From Nocardioides pocheonensis (GTDB taxonomy: Bacteria > Actinomycetota > Actinomycetes > Propionibacteriales > Nocardioidaceae), in assembly GCF_003725535.1 (NCBI RefSeq), contig NZ_RJSF01000019.1, forward strand, positions 150,514 through 214,513: a DNA stretch of 64,000 nucleotides, given 5' to 3'. The translations under genes were made by a program, and so were the position numbers. The notes under the pieces are model-generated. The model was not told where the DNA came from. It did not search any database and saw only the letters and a program-made list of their open reading frames with translations. Positions 16,609-26,012 of this stretch are shown in pieces (the stretch's first letter is position 1; each line of letters begins with the position of its first letter).

Positions 16609-17104
16609 GCACCAGCGACGCTACGAGCGGGAGCAGCCGCACCGGCGCGACGCCCAGCAGGGAGAGCGGGTCGAGGTAGACCTCGCCCCTGAGCAGGCCC
16701 CAGTGCAGGCAGGTCTGCGGGAAGCAGTGGCTCGTCCCGGTCTGGAGGTGGCCGATCACCCCGCCCGTGGGCACCACGGCGCCGACGGACACGGTGGGGT
16801 CCACCGGTTCGTAGGTGGTCCGGGTCTCGCCGTGGCTGACGACCACCACGCCGCGACCCGCCAGCGTGCCGGCGAAGGTCACCGTCCCGGCCAGCGCCGC
16901 GTGCACCTCCTGGCCCGGCCGGCCCAGCAGGTCGACCCCCCGGTGCCCGGCGCCCCACGGGTCGTCGGGCGGGTCGAACGGACGGATCACGCTCGGCTCG
17001 GGCTGGAGCGGCCACACCGCGGGTCCGGGGCCGTCGGCGCGCGCCTGGCCAGGGGCGGCGACGAGCACCGCGAGCAGACCGGCGACCAGGAGGAGGACTC
17101 TCAT
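16556..17104 (-). CDS. Secreted M23 (LytM-like) peptidase-family protein
   Basis: The 182-residue product starts with a signal peptide ([19 protein letters not shown]). The M23 fold shows the zinc motif HRGVD with His54 and Asp58, and CLHWGL near the end. In active LytM enzymes the last motif is HxH; here the first His is Cys132 and only His134 remains, so peptidase activity is uncertain. I recall the same Cys-Leu-His-Trp form from other actinobacterial proteins at this locus. ATG 17104 is preceded by GAGGG. It may bind or remodel peptidoglycan. Confidence 0.82.
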   Translation of the reverse strand: MRVLLLVAGLLAVLVAAPGQARADGPGPAVWPLQPEPSVIRPFDPPDDPWGAGHRGVDLLGRPGQEVHAALAGTVTFAGTLAGRGVVVVSHGETRTTYEPVDPTVSVGAVVPTGGVIGHLQTGTSHCFPQTCLHWGLLRGEVYLDPLSLLGVAPVRLLPLVASLVLMPWGAPAGMPFGAVLR

Positions 17105-17507
17105 CGGGCCACCCTCGGGTCCGCGCGGCGCCTGCGGCCAGTGTCGGCGGCGCCGGCTGTGGACGGCCCCGGGCGGGCCGGTCCTGTGGACGCTCGCCGG
17201 CCGGGCGGAGCACCGGCCCTCGCGGCCGGGTCGCCCGTTTCGACACCGTCCGCGGCGACGGTTAGACTCACCTCCAGCAACCCGCACGGGTTGACTTCGC
17301 ACGCCCGCACTCCGTGCCGGCCTCCAAGAGCAGCACAGCCCCCTGGGAGACCGGATCGCGCGGGTGAGGACCTTCAGTCCCGACCGGCCCCGGCCGCGAG
17401 GGTCCGGCCTCACGCAGGCGTCAGGGCAGGCCGACCGGCCTGCACGAACTGAAAACGGGACGGGCGCTCACACGTGCCCGGACCACTGACCAGGAGGCAA
17501 GACCGGC
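17105..17507 (+). promoter_or_regulatory. rpsB promoter region and long 5' leader
   Basis: This 403-nt stretch has no gene. It holds a strong promoter, TCGACA (17240-17245), a 17-nt spacer and TAGACT (17263-17268), which implies a leader of about 230 nt. The leader contains a perfect 7-bp stem, GCAGGCC (17426-17432) with GGCCTGC (17437-17443), and ends with AGGAGG before rpsB. Long leaders before rpsB are often sites of ribosomal-protein autoregulation; no known motif was assigned. Confidence 0.65.
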
Positions 17508-18530
17508 ATGGCCGTCGTCACCATGCGCCAGCTCCTCGAGAGCGGCGTCCACTTCGGGCACCAGACCCGTCGCTGGAACCCGAAGATGAAGCGCTTCATC
17601 ATGACCGAGCGCAACGGGATCTACATCATCGACCTGCAGCAGTCGCTGTCCTACATCGACTCCAGCTACGCGTTCATCAAGGACACCGTCGCCAAGGGCG
17701 GCACGATCATGTTCGTGGGCACCAAGAAGCAGGCCCAGGAGGCGATCGCCGAGCAGGCGACCCGCGTCGGCATGCCCTACGTGAACCAGCGCTGGCTGGG
17801 CGGCATGCTCACCAACTTCCAGACCATGCACCAGCGGATCAACCGCCTCAAGGAGCTCGACGAGATCGACTTCGAGCAGGTCGCCGGCTCCGGCCGCACC
17901 AAGAAGGAGCTCCTGCAGATGAAGCGGGAGCGCGACAAGCTCGACAAGACCCTCGGCGGCATCCGCGAGATGGGCCGTACGCCGTCCGCGGTCTGGATCG
18001 TCGACACCAACAAGGAGCACCTCGCCGTCGAGGAGGCGCGCAAGCTGCGCATCCCGATCATCGCGATCCTCGACTCCAACTGCGACCCGGACGTCGTCGA
18101 CTACCCGATCCCGGGCAACGACGACGCCATCCGCGCCGTCGGGCTGCTCACCCGCGTGGTCGCGGACGCCGTGGCCGACGGGCTGATCGCGCGTTCGGGC
18201 GCGGGCAGCAAGGACGCCGAGGCCGACGCGAAGGCGATCGGCGCCGACGAGCCGCTGCCCGACTGGGAGCGTGCGCTGCTCGAGGGCGAGGCCGACAAGG
18301 CCGCGGTCGAGGCCACCGGGGGCGACGCCGCCACCGAGACCACGCCGGCCGCCGAGTCCACCGGTGCGGCCGCCGAGGCGCCCGAGGCTGCCGAGGTCGT
18401 GCCGGCCGACGCCGCCCCCGCCGAGGCCGCTGCCGAGCCCGCCGCTGCCGAGCCGGCCGCCGTCGAGACCACCGAGGCCGCTGTCGAGCCGGCCGCTGCC
18501 GAGACCACCGACGAGACGAAGGAGGACTGA
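17508..18530 (+). CDS. rpsB: 30S ribosomal protein S2
   Basis: The S2 fold is clear from [36 protein letters not shown] and [15 protein letters not shown]. The protein is 340 residues because residues from about 263 on form an Ala/Glu/Pro-rich acidic tail that is unlikely to fold. S2 docks on S1 or its equivalent at the small-subunit neck. ATG 17508 follows a perfect AGGAGG. tsf begins 3 nt after its stop, so both are one operon. Confidence 0.96.
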   Translation: MAVVTMRQLLESGVHFGHQTRRWNPKMKRFIMTERNGIYIIDLQQSLSYIDSSYAFIKDTVAKGGTIMFVGTKKQAQEAIAEQATRVGMPYVNQRWLGGMLTNFQTMHQRINRLKELDEIDFEQVAGSGRTKKELLQMKRERDKLDKTLGGIREMGRTPSAVWIVDTNKEHLAVEEARKLRIPIIAILDSNCDPDVVDYPIPGNDDAIRAVGLLTRVVADAVADGLIARSGAGSKDAEADAKAIGADEPLPDWERALLEGEADKAAVEATGGDAATETTPAAESTGAAAEAPEAAEVVPADAAPAEAAAEPAAAEPAAVETTEAAVEPAAAETTDETKED

Positions 18531-18533
18531 GGC

Positions 18534-19343
18534 GTGGCGATCACCGCTGCCGACGTCAAGAAGCTCCGCGACCTGACCGCCGCGGGCATGATGGACGCGA
18601 AGAAGGCGCTCGAGGAGGCTGACGGCGACTTCGACAAGGCCGTCGAGATCCTGCGCGTCAAGGGTCAGGCGAAGGCCGAGAAGCGCGCCGGTGAGCGCGA
18701 GGCCACCGCGGGTCTCGTGGCGGCCTCCGGCGGGGCGCTGGTCGAGCTGAAGAGCGAGACCGACTTCGTCGCGAAGAACGAAGACTTCGTCGCCACCGCC
18801 CAGAAGATCGCCGACGCCGCCGCGGCCGCCAAGGCCGGCGACGTCGAGTCCCTCAAGGCGGTCGAGCTGGACGGCAAGACCGTCGGCGAGGTCGTCGAGA
18901 GCCTCGCGATCACCATCGGGGAGAAGATCGAGCTCGGTGAGGTCGCCTACTTCGACGGTCCGTCGGTCGTCTACCTGCACAAGCGTGCCGCCGACCTGCC
19001 GCCGGCCGTCGGCGTCATGGTCGAGTACGACGGCGACGCGGACGCCGCCCGCGCGGCCGCCATGCAGGTCGCCGCGATGAGGCCGCAGTACCTCACCCGC
19101 GACGAGGTGCCCGCCGACGTGGTCGCCGCGGAGAAGGACGTCCTGGAGAAGAAGACGCTCGAGGAGGGCAAGCCCGAGGCTGCGGTCGCCAAGATCGTGG
19201 AGGGCCGCCTCGGTGGGTTCTTCAAGGAGATCGTCCTGCTCGAGCAGGAGTCGGTCACCGAGTCGAAGAAGACCGTCAAGCAGGTCCTCGACGAGGCCGG
19301 CACGACCGTCAAGCGCTTCGCGCGGTTCGAGGTCGGCGCCTGA
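18534..19343 (+). CDS. tsf: Elongation factor Ts
   Basis: EF-Ts recycles EF-Tu by exchanging GDP for GTP. The 269-residue protein starts [20 protein letters not shown], the usual N-terminal module, and has the nucleotide-exchange motif [12 protein letters not shown] 18534 fits the conserved start and has AAGGAGG upstream inside rpsB. Length is typical for actinobacterial EF-Ts. A hairpin separates it from pyrH. Confidence 0.96.
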   Translation: MAITAADVKKLRDLTAAGMMDAKKALEEADGDFDKAVEILRVKGQAKAEKRAGEREATAGLVAASGGALVELKSETDFVAKNEDFVATAQKIADAAAAAKAGDVESLKAVELDGKTVGEVVESLAITIGEKIELGEVAYFDGPSVVYLHKRAADLPPAVGVMVEYDGDADAARAAAMQVAAMRPQYLTRDEVPADVVAAEKDVLEKKTLEEGKPEAAVAKIVEGRLGGFFKEIVLLEQESVTESKKTVKQVLDEAGTTVKRFARFEVGA

Positions 19344-19386
19344 GCGACCGAGCGATCGGTTAGTTTTCGACACGACGTACACGAGG

Positions 19387-19428
19387 AGGCCGGTCCGATG
19401 AGCGAGACTTCGATCATCGGACCGGCCT
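19387..19428 (+). terminator. 15-bp hairpin between tsf and pyrH
   Basis: AGGCCGGTCCGATGA (19387-19401) pairs perfectly with TCATCGGACCGGCCT (19414-19428) around a 12-nt loop. It is followed by TCGTCGTTCC rather than a clean U-run. It lies 46 nt before pyrH and may end the rpsB-tsf transcript or attenuate read-through into pyrH. Confidence 0.72.
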
Positions 19429-19474
19429 TCGTCGTTCCAGTGACCCCGACCCGCGCGCGAGCAGGAGAGAAGCG

Positions 19475-20200
19475 ATGACCTACCAGCGAGTCCTCCTGAA
19501 GCTCTCGGGCGAGGTCTTCGGCGGCGGCAAGGTCGGGGTGGACCCCGACGTCGTGGCCGCGATCGCCCGCGAGATCGCCTCGGTGGTGCGCGCCGGCGTC
19601 CAGGTCGCCGTGGTCACCGGCGGGGGCAACTTCTTCCGCGGTGCCGAGCTGCAGCAGCGCGGGATGGACCGCGCTCGAGCGGACTACATGGGCATGCTGG
19701 GCATCGTGATGAACTGCCTGGCCCTGCAGGACTTCCTGGAGAAGGAAGGCATCGAGACCCGGGTCCAGACCGCGATCACGATGGGTCAGGTCGCCGAGCC
19801 GTACATCCCGCGACGCGCGATCCGGCACCTCGAGAAGGGGCGCGTCGTGATCTTCGGGGCCGGCGCCGGCATGCCGTACTTCTCCACCGACACGGTGGCG
19901 GCCCAGCGCGCCCTCGAGACCAAGTGCGAGGTCGTGCTGATGGCCAAGAGCGGGGTCGACGGCGTCTACAGCGCCGATCCGCACCGCGACCCGACCGCGA
20001 TCAAGTACGACGAGCTGACCTTCCAGGACGCCCTCGCGGAGGGTCTGAAGGTGGCCGACGCGACGGCGTTCGCGCTGTGCATGGAGAACGACCTGCCCAT
20101 GATCGTGTTCGGGATGGAGCCTGAAGGCAACATCCTCCGGGTGGTGCAGGGTGAGAAGATCGGCACGCTGGTGAGCAGCGGACACAAGGAGACCCAGTGA
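19475..20200 (+). CDS. pyrH: UMP kinase
   Basis: PyrH phosphorylates UMP to UDP in pyrimidine synthesis. The 241-residue protein has the amino-acid-kinase fold with [32 protein letters not shown] and [15 protein letters not shown], all typical of bacterial UMPK. A purine-rich SD (AGGAGAG) precedes ATG 19475. The stop overlaps the frr start (GTGA). Confidence 0.96.
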   Translation: MTYQRVLLKLSGEVFGGGKVGVDPDVVAAIAREIASVVRAGVQVAVVTGGGNFFRGAELQQRGMDRARADYMGMLGIVMNCLALQDFLEKEGIETRVQTAITMGQVAEPYIPRRAIRHLEKGRVVIFGAGAGMPYFSTDTVAAQRALETKCEVVLMAKSGVDGVYSADPHRDPTAIKYDELTFQDALAEGLKVADATAFALCMENDLPMIVFGMEPEGNILRVVQGEKIGTLVSSGHKETQ

Positions 20201-20754
20201 TCAACGAGACGCTCAACGAGGCCGACCAGAAGATGGACAAGGCGGTCGGTGTGGCGCGCGAGGAGTTCGCCGCGATCCGGGCCGGCCGGGTCAACCCGAG
20301 CATGTTCGCCAAGCTCACCGCGGACTACTACGGCACCCCGACGCCGATCCAGCAGCTCGCGTCGTTCACCTCCCCGGAGGCGCGGACGATCCTGGTCGCG
20401 CCGTTCGACATGAACGCGATGTCGGCGATCGAGAAGGCGATCCGCGACTCCGACCTCGGCGTGAACCCCACCGACGACGGCAGGGTGATCCGCTGCACGT
20501 TCCCGGAGCTCACCGAGGAGCGGCGCAAGGAGTACATCAAGGTCGCGCGCACGAAGGCCGAGGACGGCCGGGTCGCCGTCCGCAACATCCGGCGCAACGC
20601 CAAGCAGGAGCTCGAGCGGCTCGAGAAGGACGGTGAGGTCGGCAAGGACGACGTCGCCGGCGCCGAGAAGCGGCTGGACTCGCTGACCAAGAAGCACACC
20701 GACCAGATCGACGAGATGCTCAAGCACAAGGAAGCCGAGCTGCTCGAGGTCTGA
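20197..20754 (+). CDS. frr: Ribosome recycling factor
   Basis: RRF, with EF-G, splits post-termination ribosomes. The 185-residue protein is of normal length and shows [29 protein letters not shown] and [20 protein letters not shown], all family signatures. GTG 20197 overlaps the pyrH stop, so the two are translationally coupled. cdsA begins 4 nt after its stop. Confidence 0.96.
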   Translation: MINETLNEADQKMDKAVGVAREEFAAIRAGRVNPSMFAKLTADYYGTPTPIQQLASFTSPEARTILVAPFDMNAMSAIEKAIRDSDLGVNPTDDGRVIRCTFPELTEERRKEYIKVARTKAEDGRVAVRNIRRNAKQELERLEKDGEVGKDDVAGAEKRLDSLTKKHTDQIDEMLKHKEAELLEV

Positions 20755-20758
20755 GGCC

Positions 20759-21646
20759 ATGACGAGCACCGGCGCGGCCCCGCCCGCACCCGAGAAGGAC
20801 TACGGCCGCGCAGGGCGCAACCTGCCCGCCGCGGTCGGCTCCGCCGTCGTCCTGCTGGTGGCGATCGCCGGATCGCTGTTCTTCTTCAAGGCCGCGTTCA
20901 TGCTGATCGTGGCGGCGGCCGTCGTGGTCGCCGTCTGGGAGCTGCACCGCGGGCTGGCGGGCAAGGGCGTCGACATCCCCGAGCAGCCGCTGATGGCCGG
21001 CGGCGTGGTGATGGTCGTGGTCGCGTACTTCTGGGGCGCTCCCGCCCTGGTCACCGCCACGGCGGTCACCGCGCTGGTGGTCATGCTCTGGCTGCTGAGG
21101 CGGGGCGTCGACGGGTTCGTCCGCAACGCCAGTGCCGCCGTGTTCACGCTCGTCTACGTGCCGTTCCTCGGGTCGTTCGTGGCGCTGATGCTGGCCGAGG
21201 GCGGCGACCAGCTCGAGGCCAACCACTTCGACGACGGGGTGCGCGGCATCATCACGTTCATCCTGGTGACCATTGCCAGCGACATCGGCGGCTACATCGC
21301 CGGGGTCCTGTTCGGCCGGCACCCGATGGCGCCGGTGATCTCGCCGAAGAAGTCGTGGGAGGGCTTCGCAGGGTCCGCGGTCTTCTGCGTCGGTGCCGGC
21401 ATCGCGCTGGTGGTCTGGCTGCTGGACGGGCACTGGTGGGTGGGCGTCGCGCTCGGCCTGATCGCGGTCGTGATGGCCACGCTCGGCGACCTGGTCGAGT
21501 CGGTGATGAAGCGTGACCTCGGGATCAAGGACATGAGCCAGATCATCCCCGGGCACGGCGGCCTGATGGACCGGATCGACTCGCTGCTCGCGACCATCGC
21601 GCCGGTCTGGCTGCTGCTGCACTACCTGGTGTTCAGCAAGTCCTGA
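20759..21646 (+). CDS. cdsA: Phosphatidate cytidylyltransferase
   Basis: CdsA makes CDP-diacylglycerol, the precursor of membrane phospholipids. The 295-residue protein has several hydrophobic segments and the CDS signature KRDLGIKDMSQIIPGHGGL followed by DRIDSL. SPKKSWEG is the other conserved block. It sits 4 nt after frr, as in many bacteria. The 3' end faces the anti-sigma gene with a 4-nt gap. Confidence 0.94.
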   Translation: MTSTGAAPPAPEKDYGRAGRNLPAAVGSAVVLLVAIAGSLFFFKAAFMLIVAAAVVVAVWELHRGLAGKGVDIPEQPLMAGGVVMVVVAYFWGAPALVTATAVTALVVMLWLLRRGVDGFVRNASAAVFTLVYVPFLGSFVALMLAEGGDQLEANHFDDGVRGIITFILVTIASDIGGYIAGVLFGRHPMAPVISPKKSWEGFAGSAVFCVGAGIALVVWLLDGHWWVGVALGLIAVVMATLGDLVESVMKRDLGIKDMSQIIPGHGGLMDRIDSLLATIAPVWLLLHYLVFSKS

Positions 21647-21650
21647 CCGC

Positions 21651-22301
21651 TCACGTCCGGCTCGGTCGCAGCCGCAGCAGCGGCGTACCCGAGGTCAACC
21701 GGATCTCCACGCGGTCGATGTGCTCGGGCTGCACCGGCACCGAGCCGGAGACCGACGCGGTCTTGCCCGGCCCGACCACCCAGGTGCCGATCTCGTACGA
21801 CGTGCCGCGGTCGTCCACCGCGACCAGGGTGTAGGGCCGCGACCACTCGGACTTGTCGGAGTACCGGCACTTCATCGTGATCTCGGTGCCCCAGCCGTGG
21901 CGCACGAGCGCGGCGGTCGCGGTCACCGGGCTCGGCACGACCGCCTGCATCGCCACGCCGGCGGCCGGTGACTGCGGCTGTGCGCGGTCCACGATCGTGG
22001 CCGTGCCGGCGACGGCGAGCGCGACGGCGGCCGCGGCGAGACCGCTCACCAGGAGCCGGCGCCGGCGTCCGGAGCGGCGTACCTCCCGCAGCAGGCGCGG
22101 CACCAGCGTGTCCGGCACCGGTGCCGTGTCGGTCAGGTCGGCGGGCGAGACCCGCGAGAGCAGGCCGGGCAGGCCGGCGAGCTCGGTGACGGTCTGGCGG
22201 CAGTCCTCACAGCCGGCCAGGTGCTGCTCGAAGGTCGCCCGCTCGCCCGCGGGGAGCGCGCCGAGCACGTAGGCCGCCGCGGACTCGCACGGAACGCTCA
22301 T
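21651..22301 (-). CDS. Zinc-finger anti-sigma factor, membrane anchored
   Basis: This 216-residue protein has an N-terminal anti-sigma zinc finger, His27-x3-Cys31-x2-Cys34 (FEQHLAGCEDC). One membrane segment at about 82-104 is followed by an RskA-type extracellular domain ending GTPLLRLRPSRT. It would sequester the adjacent ECF sigma factor until a surface signal causes release. ATGA overlap with the sigma gene stop shows coupling. Confidence 0.88.
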   Translation of the reverse strand: MSVPCESAAAYVLGALPAGERATFEQHLAGCEDCRQTVTELAGLPGLLSRVSPADLTDTAPVPDTLVPRLLREVRRSGRRRRLLVSGLAAAAVALAVAGTATIVDRAQPQSPAAGVAMQAVVPSPVTATAALVRHGWGTEITMKCRYSDKSEWSRPYTLVAVDDRGTSYEIGTWVVGPGKTASVSGSVPVQPEHIDRVEIRLTSGTPLLRLRPSRT

Positions 22302-22825
22302 CGCGTGACCCCTCTCTCCTCGAGCGCCAGCCTCAGGGCGCGCATGCCGTAGTGCAGTCTCGACTTCACCGTCCCGGGAGGGACGCCGAGCCGGTCGGCC
22401 GCCTCGGCGACCGTCCGACCGCCGTAGTAGCACTCGACGATGGCGGCGCGGTGGTCGGCGCTCAGCGACCGGAGCGCGTCGACGACCAGCCACTGCTGGA
22501 GCAGCTCGTCGGTGCGGTCCGGGGCCACCACCTCGAGGTCGACGGGGTCGGTGCTGTCCTCCGGTCGCACCGACCTGGCCCGCCACGCGTCGATCGCCAC
22601 GTTGCGCGCCACCGTGAACAGCCACGCCCGGACGCCGTCCGGCTCGCGCCCGAGGACGCTCGGGTGCCGCCATGCGCGCAGCAGCGTCTCCTGGGCGATG
22701 TCCTCCGCGCGGGCGGCGTCGCCACGGGTGAGGCGCAGGCAGAAGCTCCACAGCGCGTCCGCATGGTGCTCGCACGCGGTGCGCATGAGCTGTTCGTCCA
22801 GGTCGGGCGTGCGGACCACCTCCAC
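22298..22825 (-). CDS. ECF-family RNA polymerase sigma factor (SigL-like)
   Basis: Region 2 is visible as [20 protein letters not shown] and ETLLRAW, and region 4 as [20 protein letters not shown]. The best recalled match in style is mycobacterial SigL. I place the start at GTG 22825 (175 residues) because a SigL-like promoter ends 7 nt before it, giving a leaderless transcript; the longer frame begins with TTG and has no support. It is coupled to its anti-sigma factor. Confidence 0.88.
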   Translation of the reverse strand: MEVVRTPDLDEQLMRTACEHHADALWSFCLRLTRGDAARAEDIAQETLLRAWRHPSVLGREPDGVRAWLFTVARNVAIDAWRARSVRPEDSTDPVDLEVVAPDRTDELLQQWLVVDALRSLSADHRAAIVECYYGGRTVAEAADRLGVPPGTVKSRLHYGMRALRLALEERGVTR

Positions 22826-22832
22826 ATCTGAC

Positions 22833-22860
22833 ACCACGCACGTCGGCACGGGAAGGTTCA
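22833..22860 (-). promoter_or_regulatory. SigL-like autoregulatory promoter
   Basis: On the minus strand TGAACC (22860-22855), a 16-nt spacer and CGTGGT (22838-22833) match the recalled mycobacterial SigL consensus (TGAACC and CGTgtg). The -10 box lies 7 nt before GTG 22825. This implies that the sigma factor activates its own operon. Confidence 0.6.
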
Positions 22861-22881
22861 AGCGGACCTGTCGTCGACGAA

Positions 22882-22911
22882 TTGGGCCCGTGCCCGTCCC
22901 GGTGGGAGAAT
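22882..22911 (+). promoter_or_regulatory. Probable rlmN promoter
   Basis: TTGGGC (22882-22887), an 18-nt spacer and GAGAAT (22906-22911) lie 9 nt before ATG 22921. The gene would be leaderless or nearly so. It is divergent from the sigma promoter. Confidence 0.45.
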
Positions 22912-22920
22912 CGGCCGGTC

Positions 22921-24078
22921 ATGTCCCATGCCGAGAGCACCCAGCCGATCAAGACCCTCCCCCTCGTCTTCGAGGAGCCCAAGGGCCGGGGCAAGCCACC
23001 GCGCCACCTGGCGGACCTCACGCCCGCCGAGCGCAAGGCCCGCCTGGAGGAGCTCGGCCTGCCCGGGTTCCGCGCGCGACAGCTCTCGACCCACTACTTC
23101 TCCCGGCTGGTCGACGACCCCGCCGAGATGACGGACCTCCCGGCGAGCCAGCGCGACGAGCTGGTCGAGGGGCTGCTGCCCGACCTGATGACCCCGTTGC
23201 GCACGCTCGAGGCCGACCGGGGCACGACCCGCAAGACGCTGTGGAAGCTGTTCGACGGCGCGCTGGTCGAGTCGGTGCTGATGCGCTACCCGAGCCGGAC
23301 CACGATGTGCGTCTCGAGCCAGGCCGGTTGCGGCATGGCCTGCCCCTTCTGCGCCACCGGCCAGGGCGGCCTCCAGCGGAACATGTCGACCGCGGAGATC
23401 GTCGAGCAGGTGGTCGCCGGGGCTCGTTCGCTGGCGCGTGGGGAGGTCCCCGGCGGTCCGGGCAGGGTCTCGAACGTGGTGTTCATGGGCATGGGCGAGC
23501 CGATGGCCAACTACAACGCGGTGATCGGGGCGGTCCGCAGGCTCACCGACAAGGCGCCCGACGGGCTGGGCATGTCCGCCCGCGGCATCACGGTCAGCAC
23601 GGTCGGGCTCGTGCCGCGGATGAAGCAGCTGGCCGACGAGGGCATCCCCGTGACGCTGGCGCTCAGCCTGCACGCGCCCGACGACGAGCTGCGCAACGAG
23701 CTGGTGCCGATCAACACCCGCTTCTCGGTGGCCGAGACCGTCGAGGCGGCCTGGGACTACGCGCGCCGGACGAAGCGCCGGGTGTCGATCGAGTACGCCA
23801 TGATGCGCGGCATCAACGACCAGGCGTGGCGCGCCGACCTCCTCGGCGACGTGCTGAACTCTTACGGCCCCCAGGATCAGACACGGTGGGGTTGGGTGCA
23901 CGTCAACCTGATCCCGCTCAACCCCACGCCGGGATCGAAGTGGACCGCCTCCGACCCGCGCGACGAGAAGGAGTTCGTACGCCGGCTCGAGGCCAAGGGC
24001 GTGCCGACCACGGTCCGCGACACCCGGGGCCGCGAGATCGACGGTGCCTGCGGCCAGCTGGCCGCGGCCGACTCCTGA
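22921..24078 (+). CDS. rlmN: Dual-specificity 23S rRNA/tRNA adenine-C2 methyltransferase RlmN
   Basis: RlmN methylates A2503 of 23S rRNA and A37 of tRNAs by radical SAM chemistry. The 385-residue protein has the radical SAM cysteines Cys137, Cys141 and Cys144 (CGMACPFC), the GMGEP motif ([12 protein letters not shown]), and the C-terminal substrate Cys377 (GACGQL). All catalytic residues are present. ATG 22921 gives the shorter form. In this genome it follows cdsA after an inserted sigma/anti-sigma pair. Confidence 0.95.
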   Translation: MSHAESTQPIKTLPLVFEEPKGRGKPPRHLADLTPAERKARLEELGLPGFRARQLSTHYFSRLVDDPAEMTDLPASQRDELVEGLLPDLMTPLRTLEADRGTTRKTLWKLFDGALVESVLMRYPSRTTMCVSSQAGCGMACPFCATGQGGLQRNMSTAEIVEQVVAGARSLARGEVPGGPGRVSNVVFMGMGEPMANYNAVIGAVRRLTDKAPDGLGMSARGITVSTVGLVPRMKQLADEGIPVTLALSLHAPDDELRNELVPINTRFSVAETVEAAWDYARRTKRRVSIEYAMMRGINDQAWRADLLGDVLNSYGPQDQTRWGWVHVNLIPLNPTPGSKWTASDPRDEKEFVRRLEAKGVPTTVRDTRGREIDGACGQLAAADS

Positions 24079-24085
24079 GGGCCGC

Positions 24086-25867
24086 CTACGCGCGGGCTCC
24101 GGCCGGTACGGCCGCTGCGCAGAGCCGCCCGCGCAGCTCAGGAGGCGTCGCCAGCAGCAGCTCGGTGTTGTGGGCCGCGGCCGGACCGCTGAGCGAGGCC
24201 AGGTCGGACTGCGGGTCGTTCGCGGCGAGCTCGCGCGACAGCGCCGCCAGGCTGACCGTGGAGGACAGGTCACCGTTGTAGTCGGCCGGACCCGCGTGGT
24301 CGAAGATCGTCGTGAAGATCGACAGCGTGTCGTCGGCGTTGTCGACGACCTCGATCAGGCGCGCCTGCTGCGGGAAGTCGATGTGCGAGGCCGTGTTGAT
24401 CTCCCAGAAGCCACCGCTGCCGTCCGCCCGCACGTGCGGGGTGATCTGGTTGCGGTGGGTGTGCCCGTTGACCCAGGCGATGACCCGGGGCTGGGAGAGC
24501 AGGTAGGCGGTGACCGCCGGCCCCCGCACCCGGGGCGTCGCGTCGAGACCGGTGAGCACCAGCGGGTTGCCCATCGTGTCGGAGGTGTGGTGGCTGAAGA
24601 CGATCACGGCCTTGCCGGCCGCGGCTTCGATGGTGCTCTGCAACCAGGCGAACTGCGGCTGGTCCAGGGAGCCGTCGGCGTACCCGTTCGGGTTCACCGA
24701 GTCCATCACCACGAACCGGAACGTGCCCTGGTCGAAGAAGTAGTACGCCGTCCCGTCGGCGCGGTTCGCCGCGGTGAAGCCGTGGCCGACCGGCGTGCCG
24801 GTCGTGTCGAAGTGCTCGGCGACGATCTCTGCGCGGCTGACCACGCGCCGGGCTGGATCGGCGGGCACGATCCGGGCCAGCGGCGAGAGCAGCAGGTTGT
24901 CCAGGATGCTGTCGAGGTTCTGCTCGGTCACGGCGTTCAGCACGTCGGACTGGCTGAGTCCGGCGGGGCTGCTCATCACCTTGAGGTTGCCGGTCGCGAG
25001 GACACCGAGCTGGGTCGACTTCGCAGGGAAGTTGCCCTGCATGAGGCCGTCGTGGTTGCCGAAGCAGGTGTACCAGGGGATGTCGAGGCCCTCGGCGTCG
25101 AACGGCCGCCGCGCGGCGTCGAGCAGGCCGGTGATCCTCGGGAACCCGTGCTGGTCGCGGTAGACGTCGTCCTTCTTGCCCAGCGGCGTCCCACCCGGGT
25201 GCCAGTAGTGCGTGTCGTAGTACAGCGCGTTGTTGTCCATCACGCCGTCGTAGCGGGAGTAGCTGCCGCTGTCCGGCCTCACCCCGGCCTTCCCGTCGAG
25301 GATGTCGATGTTCCAGCGGACCTCGTTGTGCTGGCAGTTGTCGGAGTTGTCGCCGGTCTCGATCATGAACGCGAGCGGGAGCTCGGTGACCGGACCCTTC
25401 CGGATCGCGTTGACCGCGCGCACCATGGCGTCGAGCACCTGGGCGGTGAGCAGCTCCTGGGGCCGGTACGACGCCGACAGCAGCCCGGGAGTCAGCCCGA
25501 GGTCGTTCGGGTCCTCGAAGCGGTCCATCCACTCGACGCGCGCGGGCGACTGGCAGTCGACCACGTGCACGTCGCTGAACTGCGCGAACGCCAGCAGCGG
25601 GGTGCGGCAGTCCTCGCGGCCGGCAGCGGCCTCGATGCCGAGGTCGGTGCGCACCACCCGCGGCTCCCCGGCCAGGCGGACCACCTTCGCGTAGCCCTTC
25701 GCGTTCGGCGCACCGCGACCGTACGTGCCGGCGAGGGTGGTGCCGGACGCGCCCGACGTCGTGCCGGCGACGGCGGACTCGGCGAGAGAGGCGAACAGCG
25801 GTGGGACGGCGGCGAGACCGGTGACCACTGCGGCAGAGCGCAGCAGCCCGCGTCGGGACAGCTCCAT
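24086..25867 (-). CDS. Tat-exported metallophosphoesterase
   Basis: This 593-residue protein starts MELSRRGLLRSAAVVTG, a twin-arginine signal, so it is exported folded. Calcineurin-like motifs follow: FSDVHVVD, GNHDG, SHHTSD and NGHTHRNQ, which coordinate two metals. It resembles the TIGR03767 phosphoesterase family, though its substrate is unknown. ATG 25867 is chosen for the signal peptide. It is divergent from the cyclic-nucleotide-binding gene. Confidence 0.88.
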   Translation of the reverse strand: MELSRRGLLRSAAVVTGLAAVPPLFASLAESAVAGTTSGASGTTLAGTYGRGAPNAKGYAKVVRLAGEPRVVRTDLGIEAAAGREDCRTPLLAFAQFSDVHVVDCQSPARVEWMDRFEDPNDLGLTPGLLSASYRPQELLTAQVLDAMVRAVNAIRKGPVTELPLAFMIETGDNSDNCQHNEVRWNIDILDGKAGVRPDSGSYSRYDGVMDNNALYYDTHYWHPGGTPLGKKDDVYRDQHGFPRITGLLDAARRPFDAEGLDIPWYTCFGNHDGLMQGNFPAKSTQLGVLATGNLKVMSSPAGLSQSDVLNAVTEQNLDSILDNLLLSPLARIVPADPARRVVSRAEIVAEHFDTTGTPVGHGFTAANRADGTAYYFFDQGTFRFVVMDSVNPNGYADGSLDQPQFAWLQSTIEAAAGKAVIVFSHHTSDTMGNPLVLTGLDATPRVRGPAVTAYLLSQPRVIAWVNGHTHRNQITPHVRADGSGGFWEINTASHIDFPQQARLIEVVDNADDTLSIFTTIFDHAGPADYNGDLSSTVSLAALSRELAANDPQSDLASLSGPAAAHNTELLLATPPELRGRLCAAAVPAGARA

Positions 25868-25885
25868 GCCTGCCCAACGACGGGG

Positions 25886-25901
25886 TGTGTGCACGGTCAC
25901 G
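25886..25901. promoter_or_regulatory. CRP-like palindrome
   Basis: TGTGT-GCACGG-TCACG (25886-25901) keeps 4+4 of the TGTGA-N6-TCACA CRP consensus and its spacing. It lies in the divergent region beside a cyclic-nucleotide-binding gene and an adenylate cyclase gene, 19-34 nt upstream of the phosphoesterase start. Confidence 0.35.
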
Positions 25902-26012
25902 TCGCGGTCTGGACCACGGACGCGGTGCGTCGGTGGACACCTGCCGGGCCGGACGCGAGGATGGCCGAGGAGCGGTCCGTCCGGGACGCCCACCTCGAGG
26001 AGGACCAGACCG

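Noticed and set aside
22826-22861. TTG start of the sigma factor frame
   Set aside because: TTG 22861 lies in the -35 box of the proposed promoter, so it would not be transcribed. GTG 22825 fits better.
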